Shown piece after piece: positions 1-12,594 of a stretch of DNA of 64,000 nucleotides; position 1 is the stretch's first letter, and each line of letters starts with the position of its first letter. The DNA comes from Strigamia acuminata. Taxonomy: Eukaryota; Arthropoda; Chilopoda; Geophilomorpha; Linotaeniidae. The stretch spans positions 26,252,427 to 26,316,426 of the forward strand of contig OX442315.1 of NCBI GenBank assembly GCA_949358305.1. The letters are read 5' to 3'. The translations under genes and the position numbers were made by a program. The notes under the pieces were generated by a model. The model saw nothing but the letters and a program-made list of their open reading frames with translations. It was not told the origin of the DNA and ran no database searches.

Positions 1-1070
1 TTTTTTTGAAAAAAAGAAAAAGAAAGTTCCTTTATTAGTCTTTCCTATCTACGAGCAACACAGAGAAACCTCACGTATAATCGCAATGTGTACGTAGACT
101 GACGGAAATTAGTTGAGGCAATGAGACTTTTGTTTCCTTCCAACTAAAAGAAACAACACTAATGTTTTCCAATCGATTTTCAAAATGAGTTTATAAATGG
201 AAGAACAACAATTGATTGACAAATACATTATATATAACTTATTATGGTTTTAATTTAAATTTTAGGGATTTTTATCTTTTTCAAACGAAATTTATTTACG
301 TCGAATTGACGGGCTTGTTATTGACTAGAGTGAAGCAAATTTTTTCCACATTGATTGGAAACAAATAATCTGGCGAATCCTAGCTGGAATTGCTCGTTTC
401 ATCTTGGCACGAGTCTTCTTTGGTGATGTGGGTGAACTTGTCATATCGCTGACTGTAAGGGAGACGAAGGGGAGAGGGTGGAAGTTTGCGGTACGTTGAT
501 AGGGACGGGAGGCGTTTGAGACTTTGCCAAATAGCTACTACTATGGTGGTTTTCAACTTAAGGCATTTGATCAGTCTAATGATGTGATGATGCAGTCGGA
601 AAGGAGTAATTTTTTTCCTGCTTGGGTACGCTGAATTTCAGCTGGATACAGAATGAAACAAGCGGCAAAAATGTGCGTTTAAAACTCGGTGTTTGCCAAA
701 AATGTGATTTTGATTTCACTTTTTCGATCCGTCGCTCCAGCGTTACTCTGCAATGCAGAAGGCGCGTGATAATTGACCATAGGTCACATTTGCGCGGTTT
801 CACGTGGTTTCGCTTGTCTTGAAGTGGTTGTCATCATCACATGGATGTGTCTGTTGAGGTACCACCAAGCGGATATTTTGCGCACCAGATGTCGTCCTAA
901 TTAATGTTGACTGCCACTCAACTACAGATCAAATGCGCTAAGAATTTGCTCAATGACACGTTCCTGATAAAAGTATAAAAATTTTATCAAATAAAATAAC
1001 GTTATTTTTAGTTATTTATTTCTTTTTATATATTTTTTGTTCCTTTTTTTTCCTTCCTATTTTTTTTCGG
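1..1070. other. AT-rich noncoding stretch
   Basis: No gene is supported. It opens with an A/T homopolymer mix (1-27) and ends in a T-rich run (about 1009-1068). The overlapping open frames on both strands at about 576-822 are unrelated in sequence and have no coding-like composition, so they are treated as chance frames. Confidence 0.6.
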
Positions 1071-1615
1071 CAGCTAAGATGTGCGGGGTCCGCGACCCCT
1101 CTTTGATTTCTCTCATCCATCAGTCAGTTTGTCGTCTTCTATCGCCTGCTTGTTGATGGTCTATGGGAAATCCATGTCCAGCCAAGTAGGAGGAGGTTGA
1201 GTGACCAAGTTTATGGTACCGCATGGATCAAGGGGTCATCTTGGGCTCTTAGATTGTTGCGTTGGGCCCAGCAACACCAAGGCGATTAATTCTGGTGCTG
1301 GCCGATCCGTGGCGCCTCTGACAGGCTCGCGAACCGACCGTAAATCGCGTGTCCACACCTCCAGCTTTCGTGTCCAGTGACGGAAACGTTTGCACGCGCG
1401 CGTCTAAAATAATGCCTTCGCCGCGTTCGACAAGCAACACTGCTTGCGATGGGTTTGGCTATTTATGGAGGTTTGCGCGCCAACTTGTGGCCTCTAGGGC
1501 TAACCCCTCAGACTTGGCAAGACGCGCGGTGAACGCCATCGTTTATTTCATGGGATCGTCTTGCAACGCCCACCTCACTGGACATTGGTCAACAAGAAGA
1601 GAAAATTGATTGCTT
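1071..1615. other. CpG-rich block with GC palindromes
   Basis: This block is clearly richer in G+C and CpG than its flanks, for example an alternating CG run near 1393-1402. It holds a perfect GGGGTC/GACCCC hairpin with a 3-nt loop (1085-1099). It also holds a GTTGC/GCAAC inverted repeat around the 8-bp palindrome TGGGCCCA (1256-1275). Frames are open on both strands (about 1249-1440 minus, 1349-1609 plus), as expected of GC-rich DNA with few stops, and neither peptide resembles a known family. It could be a promoter or enhancer island or an unrecognised exon. Confidence 0.4.
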
Positions 1616-2575
1616 TTATCGCGGCTCTGATTTAAAACAACAGCCATAAAACAGGAAAAGTGATTAGCATCTCATGATTTAGCAATTTCCCGCTTTCTGT
1701 CTCGTTTCTACGGCGACTTGCGAATTAATGAAGTATGATTTAAAACGGTCAAGTTCACGGCCTTTTGCTTAACATACTGTTAGCTGCGAATTTTTTTTCT
1801 CTTCTTCCAACCTCCTTACCCTCTTTCCTTGGCCTTCATCTTGCTTCTTATCTTAAAACGCTTGGCGCTTTGTAACCTCCGTTGTCACGAGAATTCGCTA
1901 ATTGTTTCGACGCCAACGCAGGCCCTGATAAGAGAAAAGAAGGGGAAATGGTTGCGCCATTAAAGATGGCGTGCCGAATAATTGGTCCTATTTGATGCGT
2001 CGGACACCGATCGAATGTTTGCAAACCTCAAAGGAACGCGTAGTATCATTTTAAAGGGACGCTAAACATCGATCGAACGCGGGGAGAAGGAGGGAGTTGT
2101 GTCATGTCCACTTGTGAGAATATTTTTCACAAGCAAATTTCTCTTTCTTTTCTTGACATTTGTTGATTATGTCACATGCGAGGCCTAAAAGTGACGTGTC
2201 TCTGACCAACGCATCCATTCCCATTTGACCACGTCCCTTCCGTGATAGGATGAAGAATGAAGTCTATTCTACTATCGAATGAGATGAAGTGCCCTCTTTG
2301 ATGCCTCACGGGGTTTTGGCTTGTCTTTCTGCTCTACTTTTCTCTTTTTTTTTCTTTTCCTTTTTATGTTTTTTCCCTCATTTTGCCCCCTCTGCGTCTC
2401 TGTTGAATGTGTAAGGTGCGATTGACAAGTAGACAGTCGTTCGGTGAAAAGTGAAGTCGCTCGAGTCTGTTCGGCTGCTGTCAGGTGGCTGCCCTCAATT
2501 CTGCACTGCCCACAGACGCTGCGTTTGTCAGATTCCTGTCAGCACCAATTTATTCCTCACAAGATTTTTTTTAAC

Positions 2576-2610
2576 TTTTTTTTTGTTTTTTTTTTGTTTT
2601 TTTTTTGTTT
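2576..2610. repeat. T9-10G tandem repeat
   Basis: Runs of nine to ten T are each closed by one G, three units in a row. This is simple-sequence DNA and explains the phenylalanine-rich frames that cross it. Confidence 0.85.
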
Positions 2611-3101
2611 CTCGTTTAAAGAAAAAGTTTACTATTTCCAAATTTGGCCCGCTTTTTTCACTTTTGATTTTATTTTTTTTCTCGCATTGCTTCGTTCGTT
2701 GTAAAGGGGTTGGTGCGGAAACAGTAGAAGCAAAATGGGATCAGTAACGTCCACTAAATACATCATAAATTTTCATTATAAAGTCGTGAGGTCTTTTTGA
2801 CATTGACAGGGCATTGTCCGATTTGATTGGGGCTCTTGTCGTCGTCATGACGACCAAAGGGAGCTGGGTGCCTCTGGTGCCTCCTCATTAGAGACGAGCG
2901 TGGATGACAAGATGTCAGGTGATTGATCGGTGGACGGAAAGAGCTAAGAGACGCCATGTGGGAATTAGTGAGAGGGATAATGATGTCCATAAGGTCCCGG
3001 AATGTCGCTGACAGATTGACGGCTAAGGCACGTCGGCCAGCGGTCAAAGTCCGGGTGTACCTAATTAAGAGTTATCGTGTTAAATTTGTGAAGATGAGAA
3101 A

Positions 3102-3109
3102 TGACGTCA
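3102..3109. promoter_or_regulatory. CRE-type palindrome TGACGTCA
   Basis: Exact match to the CREB/ATF octamer. Two more exact copies lie at 11396-11403 and 12714-12721. Roughly one is expected by chance in a window of this size, so three is only a mild excess. Function is inferred from the consensus alone. Confidence 0.3.
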
Positions 3110-4880
3110 AAAGCGCACTGGTCATTTGTTATTTGGCAGTGTCCTTTTGCTGTCACTTTAACCGACCGACTAATTCGACGATGACCAATTCACGTTAAGG
3201 TGACCACTAGTGGAAAAATTGAGTTTCACAGCGCGCGCTTGAAGTTATGACTCCTCGCAGTGGCGTCCGTTGGCGCGTAAATTGTTTTAACTGCCGCTTG
3301 TGGAGCCCTTTTGCCAGCCGGTTGACAGTGAAAGGGCCGTTCATCAGTCGGATAAAGTGGAAATAGTTTGGGAAAAGACAATTTCGGCATTAGGCTTAAA
3401 AATGAAATGACTAGGGTGCTGGATGGGGAGTCAGTCGATGGTTGATGTTGCAGGTGCAGGTGAGAATAGAGTTGATGGAAGGAAAGATGGCAATGTTGGC
3501 GGCCCGCTTTCGACCAATTCGAGTCAATTGCTTTTCGCCTGATGTCCATTTCCATTTTACGATTCTTCATCTGAGACGCGGTCGGAACTCACAGCCTTTC
3601 TCCGTGGCTGGAGATGAGGCGCGTCTTACCACCATGCGTCTCTCCACTCCCTCTATAACGAAACGCGTCGAGAATTTCAAATAGATGGCGTTTATTTAGC
3701 AGCGCTGCACTCTTTTGCTTGCAGTCGAAAGGGTTCAAGACGAGTTTAAGTCGATCAATGTTTTCCAAGGTGGTGTGACGACCTATTGAAGTGACGGGTC
3801 GAGAAGGTGTTGTACAGAGGGCGCTTCTCTATTTACGGCCAGCGTCCACCATCAGATAGATGATTGGATCTTGTGGTCAGTCGCCACTTTAATCAAGCAG
3901 AAGGTCGGCGAACGAGGGGATGGGTGTAGATGCCCAAATGGGAATTTATTGTATTTTAGCCATGTATTGTCCATGTTATTTCCTGGCCGAGGAACAAAGT
4001 ATGTTGAGGCGTTTCGCATTATGTAAACGGTTCCTCCCCTCATTTCACCCTGCAACCGAAGGAAATAGCTGGGATTACGCGCGCCTCGTGCCTCAAATCT
4101 CGAACGGCGCGAGACAAGAGCCGAGAAGTGAGGCCGTGGCCATCACCACGAGACCTCATCACCATCAGAAGCAGAAGTGATGATGCCGAGCGCAAAGCAA
4201 AAGTTGTGCAGGGCTGATGCTTTTTGTTTTGTTTTGTCTTGTTAAAGTTGACTGTCCAAAGAATGTCCAAAGAATGGAAATAATTTTGACAAGCTTTTGA
4301 ACGGGCCGAACGTGTTTTGGCTGTAATTAAACGCTCCGCAGGAGGGATTCATAATTGGGAATTATTGCTATCGCTATTAATTGGTTATACTAAGAGATGG
4401 TTGGTTTGGTGAAAGGGATGGTGGGAGGATGCAAGTCTGTGGAAATTGCTTTTATTCATGAACAATTTGTCAAGTCACACAAACTGCTTCACCCTTAACA
4501 GAGCTGTCAGATTGCACTAAGTTGGTTGGAGATTATATTATTTCTCTCTTTTCTCTTTGTTACGAGACAAAAGCACATTGATGCCCGTGTCAGAACTCAA
4601 ATTAAATGGGCAGACGCTTGCGTCTGCTGTTGCGCTACTGCATTGCTGCTCTCGCTCTCTTCTTCGTATTGTATCGAAAAGTTGAGCTCTGATGTGAACA
4701 CAATAACGACAAAAGCCAATACCTGACTCTTGTTGTTTCATCATGGTGATAAAATCGAGTCGTTTGTGCTCTTAAACTCTTTTCATACTTACTTGTTAGC
4801 TGAAAGATAACCCGATACTTGTTCTGTTTATTTTCACATTTCACTTTTCCCTTTCCTTTGTTTTCCTTCTTCTTTTCTCG

Positions 4881-5025
4881 AGGATTCATTACGTGCCGAG
4901 TGGTCATTGCGTGGGCGGATCGAGTTGTTGGCTCGGGCCGCTAGGCGACGCTCATTCATTTCCGGTCCACCTCTGGGACAGATTTGGCGCGAATTTCGGG
5001 TGTGGCGTCATACGTCACACCTCTG
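4881..5025 (+). promoter_or_regulatory. Candidate CpG-rich promoter/5' UTR
   Basis: About 145 bases contain some fifteen CpG dinucleotides inside an otherwise CpG-poor region. The block follows a long pyrimidine tract and ends just before an ATG that opens a short frame closed by a strong splice donor. It includes an imperfect inverted repeat, GTGTGGCGT / ACGTCACAC with a 3-nt loop (5000-5020), whose right arm carries a half-CRE (ACGTCA). No TATA box is visible. The promoter role is inferred from composition and position. Confidence 0.3.
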
Positions 5026-5092
5026 ATGGTCACCTCGGGGCAGCTCAACGAGCAAATCAAAAGGGAGCGTGAGCAAAAGACGATGAAGATGG
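5026..5092 (+). CDS. Candidate first coding exon, unknown product
   Basis: An ATG with G at +4 opens 22 codons plus one base, ending at a strong 5' splice site (GTGAGT at 5093-5098). The predicted peptide is polar and helix-like, with a KREREQK run, and uses codons such as CTC, AAC, GAG, AAG and ACC. That is unlike the F/L-rich translations of the surrounding T-rich DNA. The frame stays open upstream to 4945, so the start could lie further 5' or the exon could have an upstream acceptor near 4981 (CAG). Downstream of the donor the sequence at once becomes T-rich and intron-like. No family is recognised and no partner exon can be assigned. A noncoding reading is equally possible. Confidence 0.25.
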
Positions 5093-8000
5093 GTGAGTGG
5101 GATATTAAATCAATTTCACCATTTTTTTTTGTTTTTTTGTTTGTTTTTTTTTTGTTTATTTTTTTTTATTTATTTATCTATATAAATAAAGTCAAATCTG
5201 TTTGCCCTGATTTCTCAAACTTGTTCCATGTCCAGTTTTTAAGCAACGTCAAAATAGATATAGAAGCGGCAATTGTTTTTCTAAACTTTTTTTTTATTTC
5301 CTGGAACAATGAAACTTATTTCTTTTACTTCATTTTTTTTTCTTTTTGGCCTTTCGTGTTAAATTATAGCTAGGATAAAAAGAACATCGAGGTCAAGTAG
5401 AGTCCCTCTGAGTTACGAGGACTGTTGGTCGGGGGCCCGTTATTGAAACCTCCCACACCACCCTTGAATTGCGGTCATCTTCACTGAGCGATAGGCCTAA
5501 TTCGCCTGACATTTACTATGTTAGAGACGTTCAATTTATCGGGAGACCGTGACTTATGATCGCCCGTGGATGTTGGTGTCCGGCTGTTAGCTTTCTAGGA
5601 GACAAATTTCATCCGCGGTTCGTCACCGTCCATTTCCCCGCTTTCGAACGGAAGAGAGCTTTCACCGTCTTTCACTCGCCTGGTATTGGATAAAACATAA
5701 ATTAAATTTTTTTTTCTTTCAAATGTTAGTACAGATTTTTAATTTAAAAAGAAATCGATACGCGACTTGTTATTTGCATGTGCGTTTTGTCGTTATTTTT
5801 ATTTACGATCCATTTTTTGTGTTTATTAAGCTGTCTCCTTTACGGTTGAAAATCAAATTGGCGCACAGTGTTGTGATCTCCAGTTCGCTCTCTGCTGTCC
5901 ACTATAGAGTCGGTGGATGAGAGGGCAAAAAAGAGGATGTTAAGCCGCCATTTTCTCTCGCGGCTCCAAATCCAATCAGGGAATGCGTTAGAGCGGCTTC
6001 ACTTTAAAGCTGGATCCAGAGTCAAGGGAAAAAATAAGTGTATCATTGGACTAGCTACTGTCCACTGAAAATGTCAATTCGTCATGAGGCTAGGGAAACT
6101 CGACAGGAGCGTCTGGCGTGTCTTGTTTCGATTCACCATTTAGACCTCGATATTACACGCAGGTATTCGCGCGCAGTAGTGTGGAATCGAAGGTGGGTTT
6201 CGTTAAAACGAGAGTGGTTCGGATTGAACGAATAGGAGGGGCAAGGGGGCTTTGGATTGTGATTGTAGTAGTGGGAGGTGCGGGGGTGGCAATCCTTTTA
6301 ACCTGTTTATGTTGGCTAGGACTTGATGGGAAAGCCGAGTATGTTGCTGGGCATTCTTTCAATCACACGCCCGTCATTTCCTGTGGATACTGTCGTCCCT
6401 TAGCAACCTCATCTTGTCAAGGTGTAGTTGGCATGGAGACGGTGGACTTCAATCAAGCTAAGAGCAATCAGAACACTGTCTGTTGATGTCACCATTTCTC
6501 GAACGACTCGTCTTCTTTTCTCACTTTCTTGTAATCATTAAGAAATATAAGAAATATTTTACAATACAAAAATATATTTATGTTTTTCATTTTCTTAAAT
6601 AATTAATTGCGTTTTGAATTTTCGTTGTGATTTATCTCGTTCTATTTAATACGCGAAGAGGCGCGCATAAAATGTCGTTAATTCTAAGATTTCGATGTTC
6701 ATTGTAATTATTATTTCTCCTTTGTGGTTCAACGAGATAAGCATAAAGTGTTGACAGAAAAATTCTTCTTCATATATGATTTATTTCTATCAGTTAAAAG
6801 TTAGGTTTGTGTGTAAATTATTTGCTCGTTTTCTATTCTTTAATCTAGACTGCGAATGCAAGGGGCGAGTCATGGGTCGAGACACGGATATATTGACTCT
6901 GGCACGGGAAGATGGAAAAGCAAAGTGAGGGAGTCTCCTGAGGGTGGGTTGGCCAAAGTGGTGTGAAAGCGAGGTTTCCATTCTCTTTTGGGAAGCGGCA
7001 GCGCCGGTTTGATTTAAGATGAGCTAGTTGACTGCTCGTAAAAATAGACGAGTGGGTTGGATGCTGTTTCTGTCACCCATGCGTCTCTATGACAACAAGA
7101 CGATCTCATGGGGTGAGCCGAAAATCTCCATGGAAACGAGAGAGACGGCGTAGCGTTCAAGTTTGATGGACACAACCTGTCCTTGTCCGATCTCTACGGA
7201 CCAGTAAAAGTGCGCCTTTCCCCTAAAGACAAGCTGGAGGGAGGTTCGCCGGGGTTTTGCTGGAAGGTGGCTGCTCGACACTGCGATTGGTCAATGCCAT
7301 GCTACCGGTGTCATCCGTACAATTCATGTTGGCTTTCATTAGAATTGGAATGTCTCTTGCGTTAAGCTCTCATTACATGTGGACGGCAACTGGAGCGATA
7401 AACATTGCAAGAGGGAATGGGCCCATGGATCACGGCTTAATGGACGATTTCAGACGGCGGTGGGAAACGAGGGGGTGGCCAGAGGAGGTGCTGGGGTAGA
7501 GAGGAAGATATTCATTTGAAGCACTGTTGGAGACAGCTGAGAAAGATGTCTGCTAGTGACCAATGGTGGAGGAAACGCGGAATTACAAGCGCTGAGATTG
7601 TAAATTTTAATAAGGTGAGAATTTGTTCAAATTAAAGATGAAATGGGAAGAAGAGAAAAGCGAGCTAATAAATACTGGTCAATGGATACTTCTATTATTG
7701 CTATAGCCACGGTACAGTAGTTGAATTTGATGAATGGTCGAGGTAGGACCACAACATCCCCACTACTAAGGCCCTAAACTCGCATCTCGCACGCGTGGCA
7801 AATAAATAAGGAAGGAGGCATGGGGGCCGTGACGATAAAAACGCCAAGAGGAAGGGGTCGGTCACCTTCAAACGTGGTGAGAAAGAGTGGAGGGAGGGTC
7901 ATCGTGATAAGTTTGCTTCACCTAACATTGGAATATGTCTGAACACAACATGAAAACATGAAACATGAAAATTGGTTTTGTTTTTTTGTTTGTTTTTATT

Positions 8001-10498
8001 ATTTGTATTTCCTTTGAAATTGAACTTGAACTTGTTCGGGTTTTAATTGGAAGAAGTTAAAGTTGACAAGGCGAGTTTCAGGCTGATGGATTTCAAGAAT
8101 GGAGTTTAATTACTGTCCAAGCTGCAATCAGCTCGTAACCAAGGCGACATTGAAGAGATTGGGAGCAGAAGAGGAGTTTGTTGTATTTTTTCCAACTGGC
8201 TGAAGTGTTGGTGAGGAGTCGGGAGAAAAATCAATTTCCACGCAGATGGAGTGTGCACCCCCCTTGCCATCGTTCGCTTCCCCTCTCCTGCCTCGCTCGC
8301 CTCCCGCCGGTGCGCGGTGCTTTACGAGCCACGTGACGTGACGTTTAGTGGCCATCATTCACACCTCCATTGGACACTGGAGAGACAGCATAAATCGTGA
8401 AACGCTTGTGTGCTGCGACTTTGTTGCGCCTTTTAATCAATAACAGCCCGAGGAAAGTGTGAGGGAGGAAGTTGGAAGGGCAGCAGTCTCTGTTTTCTCC
8501 ACTAGAAGGTGCGCTACAAAATGATCTCCCGCTGCTACAATGTCTCAGGTGGGCGTCACACGGCTCCCCAGGCCATGTTTCAATAAGTAGTAGGTCTACC
8601 CTCCCATTTCCACCTTTCCCGCCCAACTTCCCAGAAGTCGACGGATTGCGCGCGAGAGTTATGGAAGCATTTTGAGATGCGGGCCGAGTCAGGAGGCTGT
8701 TATAAATCACTCAAGCCTTCTCTGTATACGGTGGCCCTGGTGCAGGAGAGAATATAAGATGCCACCCCCGCCAGCGTCCTGACCTTTCTACCAACGGGTC
8801 ACCTGTCGTAAAGTCCAGGCCCTTCCCCAGTCTCTGCCAACTTAGCTTACCTTTTCCAGTTGTACATGTGTGCGTGTGTGTGGTTGAAAAGTTTGATGGC
8901 CAGCTAAATTTTTATGATGTTGAAAGCACTTTGCACATTGTATCACAAGAGGTTAGCATGGGGTTAGCCGTCATGGCGGGCTTAATTTAATTCGTGGAAA
9001 AAGGATTTAGCTGCCACGTGTGATTAAAATGAAAGGTTTGTGATGGAGGCAAAATGGAGAAGGAATTTTCACATCTTTCTCATTTGTTAGGTAACAAAAA
9101 AATACTTTCAAATTTCAATTTTTATTTTTTGTACAATCTCTCCTCCCAACCCCTCCCTAATTATGTGTTGATATACGAATTAATATCGTGGTGTTACTTT
9201 GAGTTATATATAAAGAACCATCTCTTGAACGCAGCCAATTAGCAGATCTCTTGATTGACTTGCTTGCACTCCCGCCTTTGTTAACGCGTCGTTGCCTTGA
9301 GCTTGGGGCCTTTTTTTTTTCTTCTTCTCGTTTTTTTTCTTCCTTCTCTTTTTGTTTATGCCTCTGTCTTTCGTTCTCTTGATGCGCTAAAAAGCGAGAA
9401 ATAATTTCCTCGATATTAACAAGCGCGCCTATTTTTTCCCGACACTTTGGTCGTTTTCAAAATGCGCCAATCAATAAATTGTTGGGGAAAAAAAAGGAGG
9501 ATTTGAAATCATCACTGTTTTTGATAAGGTATCGGTTGAAAGAAAATGAAAAAGATAGAGAATATGTGAAGAATGAATGGTTTTAAAGATCCCCGGTTTG
9601 TAATTGCTCACTCTTCAGTCGACTGTGCAACTTTGTTGCCGAGCCAAATCACACTCAGTTTAAGTTTACGATGAAAGAAAAAAAAATAATGATGCTAGCG
9701 CCAAACCTCTGCCATTTAAGTGGCATAGTTGTTATCAATTAGGACAGTTCATCTTTAAAAAAAGATTCTTTCCACAAGACCAGCATATACTTGAAAAAAA
9801 ATTACACCCTCAGTACAACATATTGTGGAGGGGACTGATTTTTTTTTTTGAGTGCCACTCATTTGAGCTTTTACGAGAGGAATTTGAGCAAGGGGAGACT
9901 TAAAAAAAGAGGGGGTGAGGTGAGTTAAGGAAGGGGAAGAAATAGCAAGTGTTCGCGATTTGCCACTGAGCGGCGCTGACAAATTATTTAGGCGCGCCCA
10001 AAGTGTCTCACCTTTCGAAACTCTCAAAATGTTGCCTCATTTGTAAAGTCTTAAAGTCGGTGAAGTGATGGGAGTAGGGCGAAAGAAAATTGTGTAAACA
10101 TTTGAGTTTGACGGTGTTGGAGTGAAGTCAAGTTGCGTGCGAGTTTAGCAGAAATAGAATTAAGGAAAGGGAAATGTGCCAAGTAAAATTACACTAATGT
10201 CCTTATGACTGACTGACTTGTGGCACTCAGCTGCTACTGGAAATTCGAATAGATAACTTAAGCTCGAGTTTTAAACCTTTTATAAAAAGTTATAAAAAGT
10301 GAAGAAAGAAAAAAATGGCTATACTCTGTACTATGGGCATGGTTAAGATGCATTGCTGTGGCTTAATTTAAATTTTTAATAACTTGCGCTTATTTTATGG
10401 CTTACAAATGAAAAGTAGACTAAAGATGTTGACAATACTTCAGAAGATTATTGTTAAATTATTAATGGATTAAAAGAACATAAAATAAAGTGTTGTTG
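5093..10498. other. Noncoding stretch 5.1-10.5 kb
   Basis: No gene is recognised. It begins with a T-rich tract (5122-5178). Other contents: a hairpin AGCCGC/GCGGCT (5944-5966) whose loop side carries a YY1/Pho-like GCCGCCATTTT; moderately GC-rich blocks at about 7060-7520 and 8220-8860 with frames open on both strands but no recognisable protein; a CACGTG box followed by repeated ACGTG (8330-8344); and a T/C-rich tract (about 9308-9356). A tandem 10-bp duplication TATAAAAAGT lies at 10281-10300. Confidence 0.55.
5122..5178. repeat. T-rich low-complexity tract
   Basis: Homopolymer T runs are interrupted by single G or A residues. The tract lies immediately downstream of a candidate splice donor, as expected for an intron but not diagnostic. 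Confidence 0.8.
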
Positions 10499-11681
10499 TG
10501 ACCACTAGAAAGTCTTGTAGCCATTGGTCACGTGTCATTTTGGGTCAGGTGAGCTCATTAAATGCAAAATGGTTGATGACCCCTCACATAGCTAGTGCAA
10601 CCATATTTTGCTTTTGTGTAATTAAAAATAGCAAGTGAAAGGGTTAAATATTGGCTGAGTGACCCCTCATTCGAGGCAAAATGGAGATTAGTCTAAATGC
10701 AAATAATTTTCATCTTCACGGTTAATTTTAATAAGTTAATAAAGAATGGGTGTTGGAGTACTGGTCATCTGAATGTCCCTCAGGCCGCCTCTAATCCGAT
10801 AAGGGACAGTGTCCACATCAAGCATAAAGACTAAGTGGATGAAGGTCCATCTTTTGCCACCGACCAAGGGCAATGTAGACATAACCTAGTGAAGAAAAGT
10901 CAATTTGACCAGTGTGGACTTTGGAGTGTGTGTGTGGTAGACATTGAAGTGGTGAACCCCCTCCCTCGTCATAATGTGATAGTTCTCTTGGCCCATAATT
11001 GTCAATCCAATTCCAAAAGAAGCGGAAAGTACTCACACAACTACTGACCTCATCTCTTCCACGTAACCTTTTGCTTTTATATTTATTTTTGGAATTTTTA
11101 TTTTTATTTTTATGATTTTTTAAATTTAGCTTTAAAATTTTTTCTCTCTTTTTCTTATTTCTGTTATTGCTGATTATTTTGCTAATTTACAAAGAATATA
11201 ATATATATATATCAATGTGTTTTAATTATTTTGTTAGACATTAGCAGATGATGTCTAGGGGAGACGCTCCCTCTGCATGGTTTTGTGTAGTGGCTTTTAT
11301 ATATCTTGACCTTTTCTCCCTCATGGTCACCTGTAAGGGTGATTAGTTCTCGCAATTATCCTCAGAATAAACCGGCACATTCCCAAGGGCCCTTTTGACG
11401 TCACGTAAGGTCATTTCCGTTTGCATAAAGAGATATCCCCATGGTGTTAGCTGAAAGGGGAGTCCAGAAAATGGTGTCCACTCACCGGTCACAGTTGGGC
11501 CATAAATTTAGTTCAGTCATTCAAAAAGAAACCCCTCCTGCCTCGTGGGAGGAGCTCGGCAGCCGTTTTGGAATAATTTCAACTTGCATGCCATTTTCTA
11601 CTCTTTTTTTCTTCTTCAAATTTGCCAACAGTTGGCGCTGTTGTTAAAATGGGACCCCAGATACACAGTGACCATTGGTCA
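10499..11681. promoter_or_regulatory. Cluster of GGTCA/TGACC half-sites
   Basis: Fourteen copies of GGTCA or its complement were counted here, at 10499, 10526, 10543, 10577, 10660, 10763, 10906, 11045, 11307, 11325, 11409, 11487, 11669 and 11677. About two are expected for this length at this composition. Several are extended hexamers of the AGGTCA type: 11045 and 11307 read TGACCT and 11407 reads AAGGTCA. The last pair forms TGACC-ATT-GGTCA (11669-11681). A CRE octamer lies at 11396-11403. AGGTCA is the half-site of many nuclear receptors. The cluster is seen in the sequence; a receptor-responsive enhancer is inference. Confidence 0.35.
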
Positions 11682-12561
11682 GCGAGTTTATGTTTTGATG
11701 GGATTTGTTGTTTCTCGGTTACAAAATGGCGACACCCTCTTTCTCTTTCCCTGGTGACTTTTCCCCTCCCTGTGATTTATGGAGTCGCCGCTAGGGCGTT
11801 GCAGCTCAAGCCGTTAATTAGGCTTACGCGCGTTTCGAAATGGGGAGAGAGGAACCGGCTTTGGCGACTCAGTCTCTTGGTCGCACGCCGAGACACCCCG
11901 TAATGAATACGGTAAATTTAATTTGCGTTTTTGCCGTGATAAACTGACGGCCCCGACAGTGCAGTCAACATATTACAACCTTGGAGGAACCCCTCTGAGC
12001 TGCATCCGCTTAATGCTCTTTACGTACTGGCCGAAATATCTTCTTGCCACACCCCTTTAGATACTCGTAAATTACTACTAACTTTGTCTTTTCCTGTCTA
12101 AAGATGGCGCAATTTACGATTGTGTGCATTTTAATACAATGTCTTAAATTGGTTAAACCAACCTCGGAGTTTTCTTTATCTCCTTTTGGATGGTTTAAAA
12201 AAAAGGAAAAAAGAAAAAAGAAAAACTAAGTGGTGATTTGGATGATTTATTAAATTTTTCTTTGACGGGCTTGATGAGTGTGTGTGTGACAGCATGGGGG
12301 ATGGAGATACGGAATAGAAAGGGGAGTTTAGTAGTAAAGCAAAATGGGTTTTTGGGGTGAAGTTAGTCTCATGACCCCTAAACCACGTGCATGCGATCGG
12401 CATCGTGGGAGAAGAGAAGTGGAAGGAAAAGGAGAAGCGGTTTCGTTTCTTGTTTGACTTAGTTTCAACTTTGCGTTTTTACGCACAAACACAGTAATGC
12501 CTTTGTTCGTCGAAGAAAACGTTTGTTATTCCATTGCCACGATTGGTTTTTTGCTCTTGGA

Positions 12562-12594
12562 TTTGATGGTTTGATGGTTTTGATGGTTTGATGG
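12562..12594. repeat. TTTGATGG minisatellite, 4 copies
   Basis: Four head-to-tail copies of TTTGATGG, the third with one extra T. Confidence 0.85.

Larger units (their letters stand above)
1616..4880. other. Noncoding stretch with T-tracts and short palindromes
   Basis: No gene is recognised. Contents worth recording: a T-tract repeat (2576-2610), a perfect 14-bp palindrome GTCGTCATGACGAC (2841-2854), a consensus CRE octamer TGACGTCA (3102-3109), a 10-bp palindrome GCAGCGCTGC (3699-3708), and a tandem 11-bp duplication TGTCCAAAGAA (4253-4274). GATGGCG motifs lie at 1965-1971 and 3684-3690. Confidence 0.6.

Noticed and set aside
3024-3032. miR-124-like TAAGGCACG
   Set aside because: The match stops after nine bases and no pre-miRNA fold is present. 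Seed-length matches are expected when many miRNAs are tried.
3134-3142. miR-34-like TGGCAGTGT
   Set aside because: Diverges immediately after the seed and has no hairpin.
6118-6486. 122-codon frame with a possible membrane segment (+)
   Set aside because: The apolar run comes from a GT-rich stretch (about 6254-6320), and frames on both strands overlap it. No support for a gene.
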